From Euryodendron excelsum (lineage: Eukaryota > Streptophyta > Magnoliopsida > Ericales > Pentaphylacaceae): 64,000 bases of DNA. Shown here one piece after another: positions 1 to 10,476 of this stretch; position 1 is the first letter of the stretch; each line of letters starts with the position of its first letter. The position numbers were made by a program, and so were the translations under genes. Below the pieces are notes generated by a model. It did no database searches and was not told the origin of the DNA. It saw only the letters and a program-made list of their open reading frames with translations. The stretch is from contig CM065394.1 of assembly GCA_033060915.1 (NCBI GenBank), positions 9,463,501 through 9,527,500 on the forward strand, given 5' to 3'.

Positions 1-1276
1 GGATGGGAGTTATTGGACTCTTTTCTCCAATTTTAAAAAATCACACATGCACTACATGTGCACTTGCATTCTCCATACTTGCATTCTTTACCCTGATATG
101 TCCCTTATAGTTAGAAGGGGGAACGGTATATTGGTTGTGGGTAAGATGCTGTGTTAGTTTCTTTGCCTACGGCCTCTTGATGGTTCCCCCACTCGGATCA
201 CCAACCTATAATGGCACCACCTCGGGGAGTGAGCTTAGGTTTGAAGATCTGGGAACCAAGCCTTTTTAGGATGCATTAGTAAACCTTCAACCTCATGCTC
301 ATATAGACATCATGTATAGCTGAACCTCTGCCGGATTTAAGACACTCACACCGTTTTCAAAACCATGGAGGAAAGAGCGACTGCTTTTACCTTCCTTTAT
401 ACTTGTTTATTTCTGTTGTCATAATGACTGTATTCTTACTGTTATAATGCTTGTCTAACTGATCATGAATACATATTTACTTCGCAATCACATTCTCTCT
501 CTCTATACTTTGCATCTACGTACATGCATACAATATTCCATCCCAAGACAAGAGTTCCAAAGTAACTCAAGTCACTGCATCTCCATGCATATGATCAACC
601 TAAAAAGAGTGACACTGAATTCACTATCCATTGCATTAAACCTACCAAAACCCTACGGGTTCCGATGTAACCCTAAGGGCTCAAGGCATGCATTTCAAGT
701 CATTCCATAAAGAGGGGTCCCAATCCCTCTATGCTCACAGAGATAGGGTTGCCAAGAAGATAATGGGCAATCAATCAACAAGGTCTCTCAGTGACCTCCT
801 TGACATCAAATCCAAAGAAGGCGTACCCAAAGACTCAAGAGTAGTTTAGGATTCCATATGTAAAACTAGATAGGTGGAAGTCCAAAGAAAAATGTTTCTC
901 TCTCCCCCATTAAAGTGTACTGTAATTCCTCTTATATTCTAAATTCAAAGTTCTATATATCCCTTTCCTTTGAATGTACGAATGAAAGAAGATTCTCATT
1001 TGATGGTAAAGTACATGCATACAGGGCAACCCCCCTGTCTCTAAGAAGTGAGCCGATTTCATCATATTTAGTCCCCTTCTCCAATTGGGACACCCTATGG
1101 CATGCATTGCATAGAACTCTCTAAAAATCACAAACTAACTTGCGATTTGTGTCCCTGTTTTCCTGACTCTTTCTTTTCCATTTACAAAGATCACCCTGCA
1201 CTAAGTCAACATTGCTCCCAAGAAAGGTCAACATCCACCCAGAGACCCCATTATTACTCGACAAAGAGCCTTACTA
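1..1276 (+). other. Element D untranslated leader
   Basis: Non-coding leader between the (missing) 5' LTR and gag. It shares with the A and C leaders the blocks 'GGTATATTGGTTGTGGGTAA', 'GCCTACGGC' and the GGCACCACCTCGGGGAGTG segment near 210. These are the best-conserved non-coding stretches of the family and could hold packaging or dimerisation signals, though that is inference. A pyrimidine-rich stretch ending at about 1188 corresponds to the possible splice acceptor before gag in C. No convincing ORF is present. Confidence 0.6.
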
Positions 1277-2643
1277 ATGGCTACCAATCTTGAAGAATCG
1301 TCTTAAGTCTCTCAAGAGGGGGCCAATGAAATGAAGACCAAGATTGATGAGATGTTGAAACTTATCCAAGCCATGGCTGTGAAAGACGCCATTGCAACCC
1401 CATCGTCGTCCATGGTCTTTCCCAAGGACCCTGAGCCTGCCAACTCAAAAATTGCAGTTTAATTTGACAATATTGAGAAAGAGAAGGAAAACGCCAAGAG
1501 GGCCAACACTGAAAAGGAAGAGACCATGATGTTTTCACTTGTTGTAAAAAGGACTCCCCTAGACCCTCTCAGTCTGAAAATCCAAGGGCTAGAAGATTCA
1601 CTGCGAAGTCTCCAAGGCCATGACACTTATGGGTTTACTTCCTATAATGAGCTTGGTTTCTTTCCAGACCATCCAAGACCTACTAAGTTCAAAATGCCTA
1701 ACTTCCAGAAGTATGACGGCACTGGTAACCCTATTGCTCATCTTTGCCTGTATGTTGGGGCACAGAGTGGTCATAGGAATGATCCAAAGCTCCTCATGCA
1801 ATTATTCCAACACAATCTCACTAGGTCTGCCCTACAATGGTTCGCTCGTCTAGACCTAAGGAAGATCACGACTTGGATTGAGTTGGCCAATGTGTTCAAA
1901 GCCCAATAACATCACAACATTGACCTCACTTCTGATCGGTGGTCCTTAATGATGATGAGTAAAGGTAAGAAGGAAAGCTTCAAGAACTATGCCCTGAGAT
2001 GGAGAGAAGCAGCAACACAAGTCAATCCCCCATTAGAAGATAAGGAATATATTCAACTATTTGTGCATACATTCTCAGGCATATACTACGAAAAGCTCTG
2101 CACAAGTGTTGGGAGAAACTTTTCTGAGCTTATCATACAAGGGAAAATGATAAAGAATGGCCAAAAAGCTGGAAGGATCATTGACTCCTATGCTAAAATT
2201 GAAGAACTTTCTACAAGCTTAGCAAAGAAGGTGCCCACAACATGGGAAATGGGCCAAAAGGAGAGAGAAGTGTCTGCAATCTTGCCTGCTTAATTACCAC
2301 AATGTCACCCCCAATACCAATCTCTGACCCTCGTGGCTATTCAAGCACCTGCTCCTGGGCCAATGACAGTCCCATAACATCTTAAACCCAACAAAAAAGC
2401 CCGTTGACCTCGTGCCTTTTCCCCACTAGCCTGCACCCAAACAAAAGCCTATCATGACCTCTTACAAGCTGACCTTCTGACCCCTATACCTACGCCACCG
2501 TTGCTAAATCCTTTACGCCTTACTTTCAATCCGACTCTTATTTGAGAGTACCATTCTGGTAGACAGGGGCATGATACTGAGCATTGTCTATTCCTAAAGC
2601 ACAAGATACAAGATTTGATCGACGTTGGAGTCAATGGCACCTA
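1277..2643 (+). pseudogene. gag: gag polyprotein, Ty3/gypsy Tat-like (element D, broken)
   Basis: Retrotransposon capsid and nucleocapsid protein. The ATG at 1277 matches the gag ATG of element C (41540) and shares its frame. A short helical N-terminus (ANEMKTKIDEMLKLIQ-like) is followed by the capsid core. Core motifs seen are KYDGTGNPIAHL (about 1708-1743), ALQWFARLDL (about 1832-1861) and KESFKNYALRWRE (about 1970-2008), all typical of plant Ty3/gypsy gag. Near 2546-2640 comes a nucleocapsid-like motif, EYHSGRQGHDTEHC followed by KHKIQDLID. Breaks: TAA near 1310, TAA at 1907-1909 where C has a Tyr codon, a stop at about 2293, and TGA at 2543-2545 replacing the first cysteine of the zinc motif. 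The last part is in another frame. It cannot make an intact Gag. Confidence 0.85.
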
Positions 2644-2915
2644 GGAGATGAACCGTGCGATGAAGCATAGAAGAAATTGGTGTGATTCTAGAACCTCTCT
2701 GAAGGGATTTTTCCAAAGTGCAATGAAAAAGGATGTTTCTTGAATTCGTCCATCTTATCTTTTATTATTTTGCATCCTATTTTGCTTCTCATTTTTGTTT
2801 TAAATCAAGTGTTTTCATGCCACATAAATAGATTTGAATGAAATAAGTAGTGAATTTTGGTGCATCCCATTTATTTTACATTCTTATGGATAATAACTGC
2901 ATTTGGGGACCTTTC
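2644..2915 (+). other. Post-gag spacer of element D
   Basis: About 270 bp. The first 90 bp ('GATGAAGCATAGAAGAAATT' and on) resemble the segment after the acidic ORF of element C at about 43500, so D lacks the roughly 500 bp acidic gag-pro linker. The rest is AT-rich, with no ORF or family match that I recognise. Confidence 0.5.
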
Positions 2916-2920
2916 CCTAA
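2916..2920. repeat. Target-site duplication of element A, left copy (CCTAA)
   Basis: CCTAA immediately before the LTR start TGTAAGCACC. The same five bases follow the 3' LTR at 26772-26776. A 5-bp duplication is what Ty3/gypsy integrases produce. Confidence 0.85.
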
Positions 2921-2948
2921 TGTAAGCACCCCATTTTTGACCGCTCGG
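2921..2948 (+). repeat. 5' LTR of element A, first 28 bp
   Basis: Starts TGTAAGCACCCCATTTTTGA and ends CTCGG, matching the start of the C 3' LTR (48676) and the A 3' LTR (21300). The LTR resumes at 8390, after the nested solo LTR. Confidence 0.85.
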
Positions 2949-3439
2949 TGTTGCACCCAGATTTTTTACACTTGAGAAATACTCACACAAGCGGGAAAAA
3001 TGTTGTACTCTCTCGTTAGAACTCACCCTCCTAGAAGAATGAGTGCGACAAAGTTTCAATTGAAAATTAATTTGAATAAAGGGCTTTTGGAAAAGATTTG
3101 GAGTCGCCACCTAACTTGATTAAGGTGAGTTAGGTCACCTAAAAACTAAGCATAATCTGAAAACTATACTTAGGGTTTTTTGAAAATACCACCTCAAGAA
3201 AGGGTTTTTAAGAAAACAGGTTGTTTGGTAACCTTTGGAAAACATTTAGCCCTTTTTTGAAAAATAACTCTGTTTTGGTCTTTGAAATCAGTGATCCTAG
3301 ATTCAGAGGTTGGTTACGTGTAGGGAAGACGCACTAAGCCATCACCCTACCCTGCCCTTTCGGTACCTACATGTCAATCTACCCTAAATTCACCTACGAG
3401 AGTCTTCAACTAACTACTGTTTAATTCTATCCACTTTGA

Positions 3440-5450
3440 AAAATAATGTTTAAAAAGATATGCATGATATGCAAGTGCAAGAGGAAGGTTTGATTTGAAA
3501 ATAGATTTTGAAAAGAAATTGATTTGATTTTATAAAGGATTTGAAATTGGAAAGTTTGAAATATTAGAGATTTGGAAATAGAAACTTGAAATTGGAAGTT
3601 TGAAAATAGATTGGAGATTTGAAAAGATTGTGGAATTGGAGATTTGGAAAGTGTGAAGACTGCATCCATGAGGGTTGCCTACGTATCTTTTTGGAGGAAT
3701 CAGGTCAGTCGTAGTTCGGATAAGAATCCAATTGAAAATAGAAGAGTTGATTTGGAAGAAAGAGATTGAATTTGGAAATTGGATTGGAAGATTGAGAGAT
3801 TGAACTTTGATTGGAAGATTTGAAAAGATTCGACTTTGGAAAGCTTGGTTTTAGAAAACCTAGACTTAGGAAAATATGATTTGGACTCGAGATGAAGAAA
3901 GATTTGACTCGAAGGTTGGATTTGGAGGATTAGGAAAGTTGAAATTTAGGAAAGATTCAAATTAGAAAATTTTTTATTTAGGAAAGTTTTACTTTAGGAA
4001 AGTTTTGATTTAGGAAAGGTTTCATTTTAAGAAAGTTTTTAGATTAGGAAAGTGTCATTTTAGGAAAGGTTTTGAATTAGAAAAGTCTCAACTTGGGAAA
4101 GTTTTGAATTAAGAAAGTTGTCAATTTGGAAAAATTTCAACTTAGGAAAGTTTAGGTTTAGGAAAGTTTTGAAATTGGAAAGTTTCAAGTTAAGAAAATT
4201 TTGAATTCGGAAAGCTTAGAATTATAGAAAGATTTTAAATTAGGAAAGATTTTGGAAAGGTTTATATTAAGAAAGTTTCAACTTAAGAAAACTTTAAATG
4301 AAGAAAGTTTTGAGTTTAGAAAGTTTTGGATTTAAAAAGATTTGAAATTTAGAAAGTTTAAGATTTAGAAAGTTTTAGAGTTTGAGTTTTAGAAAATCTT
4401 AAGGTTAGGAAAGGTTTGAGTTTAGGAAATATTTGAAAACTTCGATTTGGAAAGTTAAGATTTGGAAAGGGGTAGAATTAGGAAAGGTCGAATTAGGAAA
4501 GATGTGGAAGTTGAGTTTTAAAATTTAGAAAAGATTTTTATGTTCAAGTTAAGATTTAGGAAAGTGGAAGATTAGGAAGGATTTGAATTGGGAAAGATTT
4601 AGATTAGGAAGGGTTAAGGTTCCTATTTCCTAAAACAAGAGATTGGATTTTGTTTTTAAAAGAGAAGGTTTGATTTTGTTTCCAAAAACGGAGGATAGGA
4701 TTTAGTTTCCTAAACGGGAGATTAGATTTGGTTTCCTAAAGGGAAGGTAAGATTTGACAAGGATTTAGAAAAGGAAGTTTTAGAAACCCTAGATTTGGAA
4801 GATTATAGTTTTGACGTAGAAAATAGGTTTTGAAAATATGTATAATTTTGATGTAGAAAACAAGAGGTTTTGAAAACCTAGGTTTTAAGGCAAGTTTGAA
4901 AACCATGTTTTTTGAAAGAAAATTGGGGTTTTCTAATCGTGATTTCTAGAGCTTGACTTAGGCATCAAGAAAAGAGATTTTTGGAAAGTGCGTTTTTGAA
5001 AACGAAGATTTTTAGAAGGGAGCCCTAGAGAGGTGTTTTTGGAAAGTAAATTTGAAGATAAAGCTTTTGGAAAGAGATTTTTTTAAAAAATAAGTTTTTG
5101 GAAAGTGTGTTTTTGGAAACGAGTTTTTAGAAGGAAAATACTAGAGGGGAGTTTCTAGAAGGAAGATTTTGGGAAGAGAGTTTTTAGAAAGATTTTTGGT
5201 AGAAGATTGTTGGAGAGAGTTTTTGGAAATATTTTTAGGGAGCGTCTTTTTAGAAAGTGAATTTTGGGAAGAGGATTTTGGAAACGAGTTAAAAAAGGGA
5301 GTTTTGAAAAATAGATTTTTGGAGAGAGTTTTTCAAAACAACTTTGGAAAGGAGAGTTTTAGGAAAGTATGTTGAAAAAGAGATTTTTAGGAAAAGAGAG
5401 TTTTTAGAATGTATAAAAATGTCGCACTTTCCTAAAGCGATTCTAACCAT
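3440..5450 (+). repeat. Strand-asymmetric purine tract of the LTR (TTAGGAAAG repeats)
   Basis: About 2 kb in which degenerate 8-12 bp units such as TTAGGAAAGTTT and TTTGGAAAG follow one another with few C residues on this strand. The same tract appears as pyrimidine-rich sequence in forward LTRs (about 11150-13320, 24040-26230, 37430-39450, 56330-58600). It lies between the leader donor and the LTR end. Open frames here are low-complexity artefacts. Confidence 0.8.
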
Positions 5451-6305
5451 AAGAAGGCTAGAACCACTTTAGGAAAGTGGTTTTGAAAACAAGGAGTTGA
5501 AAATATAGACCATATTGGTTTTCTTTAAATGTAAAACTTTCCTAAAGCAACCCTAATCACGGAAATGCTAGAATCACCCTAGGATTGTGATTTTGAAAAC
5601 AAGTTTTGAAAAAAGAGATTTTGATGCAATTTTAAAAACAAGTTTAATGCAAGCTTTGAAAACAAGTTTGAAAACAATTTTTGGAAGATGCAAGATCATG
5701 ATATGCACAATGTAAGTTTGGAGTCGTGAACATATAAGGTTAAGGTTTCACCACATAATCAAGGGGGCTGAACCCACTTGGTCTCCAATTAGCCTAAAGG
5801 AAAGCCCTCGACACGGTGACCCTCCAATAGTCTAATCCTACACATGGACCTAGAGTCCCCTTGTTTCAAGCATGCAAAGAAAGGGGGGGAAGAGATGAGG
5901 GATTAAAATAGAGAAAACCCAAGTGGGTTAGGAGAGAGAAGAGAGAGGGGGGAGATGCAGAAACTTAAAGAGAAAGCCTACAGTATGTTTTGTTTATTTT
6001 GCGCGCCTTGCTTTTCTTCGGTCTTTGCTTCACATCAATCTTCGTCTTGATCTTCGAGGACTCTTCTTCGATCTTCGAGGGATTCGAGTTGCATCAGTCT
6101 AAGTCTTCAATAGAGGCTTGAGGCTAGTGTATAACTGTATAGGAGGTGTGTATGAGTGTATAGGAGGCTGGGGTTAAGTGTATGGTGGCTAGGGTTTGGA
6201 AAACCTAGAGAAACTAGGGTTTTGGGAGTGTACGAGCTCTGTATATCGAACCGTAGGATTTTTAGACTGAGTTTGTAGACCTCTTCCACGCTGGAGGAGG
6301 CTCTA

Positions 6306-6313
6306 TAATTATA
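6306..6313 (-). promoter_or_regulatory. TATA-like box of solo LTR 1
   Basis: On the minus strand this reads TATAATTA, at the position of the TATAAATA box of the other LTRs and just downstream of the GGCGCC palindrome cluster. Confidence 0.6.
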
Positions 6314-6330
6314 GAGGTGGGATAAACCTA

Positions 6331-6430
6331 GCGCCTGTTGTAGTGGCACCAGGCCAAAAATGCTTCTAGCGCCACTAGGAGTGGTGCCAGGCCAAATATT
6401 GGCTTAGCGCCACTACTAGTGGTGCCAGCC
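6331..6430 (-). repeat. GGCGCC palindrome cluster upstream of the LTR TATA box (solo LTR 1)
   Basis: Three diverged copies of a dyad of the type GGCGCCACT-nnn-AGTGGCGCC, spaced about 35-45 bp, next to the TATA box in all LTR copies. The arms are complementary and could fold or bind a dimeric factor; the function is inference. Confidence 0.75.
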
Positions 6431-6664
6431 AATTAGGAAACTATTAAGGTCGGCAAGCAACGTATCTTTGACTAGATTTGGGCGCCTGTACTAGTGACTA
6501 CCACGCAATTTTTAGCTTGGCTTCACTAGGAGTGACTCTGGAAAGTCCAGAATGGAGTTTGAGAGACCGGGAATGACTTGGAAGGTTGGAAAAAGGGCAA
6601 GAACACTTAGAATAGTGTCCCAGAGGTTTTTGACATGAAAAATGAAGATAAGATGTATTGGAAG

Positions 6665-7310
6665 GATTTGACCGGGCCATTAGGGGCAAAACGGTCAATC
6701 GGGTTGGAAAGCTGCCGGGACGGACTCAGACTGTCCCAGAAGAAGACTCGTGATTTGGAAACATTATTCAGAATGTTCCCAAAGGTTGCCGGTTTGATAC
6801 CTAGAGCCGGTGTGGTTAGAAAAGGCGACCGGCCCTCTAGGGGCAAAACGGTCATTTTGTACTAGGTTTACCAGAATTAACTCGGAAAGATCCGGGAAGG
6901 TAGAGAAAGGTGAGAATACTATAAGAAGCAATCTCAGGAGGCTACTAGTTTGATACTCAGAGCTGGCGTGGCTACAAAAAGGCAACCGGCACACCAGGGG
7001 CAAAACAGTCATTTTGCACCGGGTTTGCCAGAACTGACTCGGAATGATCCAGAAAGATAAAGGGAGGTTGAGAATACTATAACAGAGTATTCTCGGGAGG
7101 TTACCGATTTGATACCCAAAGCCGGTGTGGCCAGAAAAGGCGACCGGCCCTCTAGGGGAAAATGGTCATTTTGTATTGGGTTTGCCAGAACTGACTCGGA
7201 ATTATCCGAAAAGATAAAGGCAGGTTGAGAATACTATAAGAAGTATTCTCAGGAGGTTACCGGTTTGATAACCAGAGCCGGTGTGGTTCCCGGGGCATTC
7301 AGATGGCAAA
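6665..7310 (-). repeat. 157-bp tandem array in solo LTR 1
   Basis: Four units, each with GGGGCAAAACGGTCA or a variant at 6683, 6840, 6997 and 7155 (spacing 156-158 bp), and a second block 'GGTTTGATACCCAGAGCC'. Other LTRs carry fewer copies of the unit (for example 54390-54760 in solo LTR 2, 9780-10110 in the A 5' LTR, 22720-22990 in the A 3' LTR). Confidence 0.8.
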
Positions 7311-7894
7311 GGGCGAAATGGTCATCTTGACCGAAAAGTCTCAGAATTGGCCTGAAACGGACTAGAAGGCACCTAATCATGCCGAATTACTTTTAAAACA
7401 ACCTTTGAAGGTTGGACTTACCGTTCTGAAGACTCAGGTGTGTTCTTGAGAAACGTGCCGGAAAAGGCCCAAGGGACACTTTGGTCATTTTTCACCGAAG
7501 TGGGCTAGTAGGCACTGATATTGACCTGGGTTTTGAGTGTTTCCGCCACTCTGACAGCGGTCGTGTGATACAGGGGTTTGTTGGCAATTCCCTCTATTGA
7601 CCTACTTGTGAGTATTTCCGCTACTCTAACAGTTGTGATATTTGTGAGTATTTCCGCTACTCTGACGGTTCATGATCATTCCCAAGACTGCTTGATCTCG
7701 GGAAGCTGCTAAAGGGACTTAGCACCTGAGAATCAACTTCTTCAAAAGGCGTGCCTAAATGGACATTTCTACAATGGTGGGCTAGCAGGGGCCAAAGGTG
7801 GACCGTTCTACCATCTAGGGGACTTAGGGTCCCGTCCCGGTCGACAGGTTTAAAGGGACTTACCGTTTTGAAGAGATTTTCTTTGAAAAACGCA

Positions 7895-8200
7895 CCAGAC
7901 CATCTGGAGGAATAAATTATCTCGAGAGAGGGATTGGAATTGGAAGGGGTCTTATCGTCCTGAGAAAGACGTGCCTGATTTGGAATAGATTTACTATCTC
8001 GAGGAATAAACTGTTTCGAGAGAGGGATTAGAGTTGAAAAGGGGTCTTATCATCTTCGAAAAGACGCGCCTGATTGGAGTAAATTTTCCGTTTCAAGGAA
8101 TCAACTGTCTCGAGAGAGGGATTGGAATTGGAATTGGAAAGGAATTAAAGAGGGGTCTTACCGTCTTTGGAATGACATGCTTGATTCGAAATATGGAAAG
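7895..8200 (-). repeat. CTCGAG/CGTCTT minisatellite in solo LTR 1 (about 3 units)
   Basis: Reverse-oriented, shorter version of the array at 8561-9215: units of about 100 bp with paired CTCGAG blocks and the GTCTT...AAGAC hairpin block. One unit is degraded. Confidence 0.7.
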
Positions 8201-8384
8201 GATAATGCCCCTAAGGGCATTTCAGTCATTTTGCTTCTCTTTAGGCTCGGTGGGGCCCGTAAAGCGATAGATAGACGGGATTAGACCTAGAGCGTTGATT
8301 TCGATTGGAATATGTCCATATTGACTTAAGTATGAGTCTAGACAGAGTGCAAACTACCGAGCGGTCAAAAATGGGTTGCTCACA

Positions 8385-8389
8385 CTCAG
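8385..8389. repeat. Target-site duplication of solo LTR 1, right copy (CTCAG)
   Basis: Pairs with CTCGG at 2944-2948 with one mismatch. The A 5' LTR continues directly after it with CGGTCTCCACTCCG. Confidence 0.8.
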
Positions 8390-8560
8390 CGGTCTCCACT
8401 CCGTCCAAACTTATGTTCAAGTGATTGGGGGATATTTTAATCCAAATAAACTTTCTAAGTCTAATCCCATTAATTCATAGCTTCGCGGGCCCAACCGGGC
8501 CCAAATAGAGGCAAAATGACCAAAATGCCCTTGGGGGCATCATTCGTTCTAATTCCAAAT

Positions 8561-9215
8561 CAGGCACGTCTTTCCAAAGACGGTAAGTCCCCTTTCCAAT
8601 TCCAATTCCAATCCCTCTCTCGAGACAATTGATCCCTCGAGACGGTAAACCTATTCAGTCAGGCACGTCTTTCTGAAGATGGTAAGTCCCCTTTTCAATT
8701 CCAATTCCAATTCCAATTTCAATCCCTCTCTCGGGACAGTTGATTCCTCGAGACAGTAAACCCATTCAGTCAGGCACATCTTTCCGAAGATGGTAAGTCC
8801 CCTTTCCAATTCCAATTTATTCTCTCTCTCGAGATAGTTCATTCCTCGATACGGTAAACCTATGCAGTCAGGCACATCTTTCCAAAGATGGTAAGTCCCC
8901 AATCCAATTCCAATTCCAATCCCTTTCTTGAGACAGTTGATTCCTCGAGACAGTAAATCTATTCAAATTAGGCGTGTCTTTCCGAAGACGGTAAGTCCAC
9001 TTTCCAATTGCAAATCAGGCAAGTTTTTTCGAAGACGGTAAGTCCCCTTTTCAATTCCAATTTCAATCCCTCTCTCGAGATAGTTGATTCCTCGAGACGA
9101 TTAACCTATTTAATCAGGCACGTCTTTCCGAAGACGGTAAGTCCCCTTTCCAAGTCCAATTCCAAATCTAATCCCTCTCTCGACACAATTTATTCCTTGA
9201 GATAGTCCGACACGT
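8561..9215 (+). repeat. Hairpin minisatellite in the A 5' LTR (7 units)
   Basis: Unit starts (CAGGCACGTCTT or variant) at about 8561, 8660, 8771, 8869, 8969, 9016 and 9116. The usual period is about 100 bp, with one 47-bp unit. Each unit has a hairpin core CGTCTTtccGAAGACG followed by GGTAAG, a TTCCAATTCCAA spacer, and two CTCGAG blocks (CTCTCGAGACA and CCTCGAGACGG). Confidence 0.85.
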
Positions 9216-10354
9216 TTTCTGAAGAAAGTCTCTTCGAAATAGTAAATCCGTTTAAACATGTCGACCAGGACGAGACCCCAAGTCCCGTAGATGGTAGAAC
9301 GGTCCAACTTTGGCGCCTACTAGCCTGCCAATGCAGAAATGTCCGTTTAGGCACGCCTTTTGAGAAAGTTGATTCTTAGGCGCTAAGTCCCTTTAGTAGC
9401 TTCCCGAGATCAGGCAGTCTCGGGGATGATCGCGAACCGTTAAGTAACGGAAATACTTGCAAACAGGTTGATATAGGGAATTGCCAACAAACCCCTGTAT
9501 CACGCGACCGCCGTTAAAGTGGTGGAAACACTCAAAACCCAGGTTAACACCAGTGCCTGCTAGCCCACTTTGGTGGAAAATGACCAAACTGCCCCTAGGG
9601 CCATTTTTTGACACGTTTCTCGAGAACACATTTGAATCCTCAAAACTGTAAGTCCAACCTTCCAAGATTGTCTTAAAGGCAATTCAGCATGATTAGGTGC
9701 CTTCTAGTCCGTTTCGGGCCAATTCCGAGACTTTTCGGTCGAGATTACCATTTTGCCCCTAAGCATTCGAATGCCCCAAGAACCACACTGGCTCTGGGTA
9801 TCAAACCGGTAATGTCCTGAGAATGCTTCTTATAGTATTTCCAACCTTCCTAATGCTTCTTATAGTATTCCCAACCTTCCTTTACCTTCTCGGATCATTC
9901 CGAGTCAATTTCGGGAAACCCAGTACAAAATGACCGTTTTGCCCCTAAAAGGCCGGTCGCCATTTCCGACCACACCAGCTCTAGGTATTAAATCGGCAAC
10001 CTTTGGGAACATTCTAAATAATGTCCCCAATTCTTGAGTCTTTTTCCGGGACGTTCCGAGTCCATCCCAACAGCCTTCTAACCTGATTGACAACTTTACC
10101 CCTAACTGCTCGGTCAATCCTTCCGACACATCCTATCCTCATCTTTCAAGTTAAATACCTTTGGGACACTATTCTAAGTGTTCCTGCCCTTTTTCAACTC
10201 TCCGAGTCAATCCTAGCCTCTTCAAATCGTTCCCGGACTTTCCAGAGTCACTCCTAGTGAAGCTAGACTAAAAATTGTATGGTAGTCACTAGTACAGGCA
10301 CCCAAATCTTTCAAAGATACGTTGCTTGCTGACCTTAAAAGTTTCCAAACTGAT

Positions 10355-10452
10355 TGGCGCCACTAGCAGTGGTGCCAAGCCAAGAATTGGCCTGGCACCA
10401 CTCCCAGTGGCGCCAAGAGAAATTTTGGCCCGACGCCACTGCAATAGGCGCC
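10355..10452 (+). repeat. GGCGCC palindrome cluster upstream of the TATA box (A 5' LTR)
   Basis: Begins GGCGCCACTAGCAGTGGTGCC, a near-perfect dyad, followed by two further copies. It ends 17 bp before TATAAATA. Confidence 0.8.
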
Positions 10453-10468
10453 CGGTCTATCCCACCTC

Positions 10469-10476
10469 TATAAATA
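10469..10476 (+). promoter_or_regulatory. TATA box of the A 5' LTR
   Basis: TATAAATA in CCACCTCTATAAATACAGAG. It is kept at the same position in the A 3' LTR, the C 3' LTR and solo LTR 2, so this is the likely element promoter. Transcription would begin some 30 bp downstream and read through the tract and PBS. Confidence 0.7.

Larger units (their letters stand above)
1..2920 (+). mobile_element. Element D: 5' internal part of an old Tat/Ogre-like gypsy element
   Basis: The sequence matches, base by base over long stretches, the leader and gag that follow the 5' LTRs of elements A (from about 14086) and C (from about 40256), so it is the internal region of a third copy whose 5' LTR lies left of the window. 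It carries the leader, a broken gag and about 270 bp of post-gag sequence. Element A is inserted right after it; the duplicated CCTAA on both sides of A shows that D's original continuation starts at 26777. The older age is inferred from nesting. Confidence 0.85.
2949..8384 (-). mobile_element. Solo LTR 1, antisense, nested in the 5' LTR of element A
   Basis: A full LTR of 5436 bp in reverse orientation: it begins TGTTGCACCCAGA (reverse complement of the LTR end TCTGGGTGCGACA) and ends GGGTTGCTCACA (reverse complement of the LTR start). Flanking bases are CTCGG (2944-2948) and CTCAG (8385-8389), a 5-bp duplication with one later change. Removing it restores a continuous LTR. No internal region is present, so it is a solo LTR, normally the product of recombination between the two LTRs of one element. 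It contains the 2 kb purine-rich tract, the TATA box, the palindromes, the 157-bp array and the minisatellite in reversed order. Confidence 0.93.

Noticed and set aside
465..710. Leader frame of about 80 codons shared by D and C (40721-40969)
   Set aside because: Likely translated leader; A does not keep it open and no domain is visible.
910..1131. Short overlapping frames on both strands in the D leader
   Set aside because: Unsupported by homology in A or C leaders.
5169..5375. Low-complexity frames in the purine/pyrimidine tract (also 11434-11640, 28163-28489, 29651-29913, 39195-39506, 63087-63351)
   Set aside because: Their F/K/L/N/S-rich products mirror the short DNA repeat; they recur only because the tract recurs and lack starts, domains and codon signal.
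8530..9215. CRISPR-like array impression from regular 100-bp spacing
   Set aside because: Units are contiguous minisatellite repeats without unique spacers, inside an LTR of a plant element.
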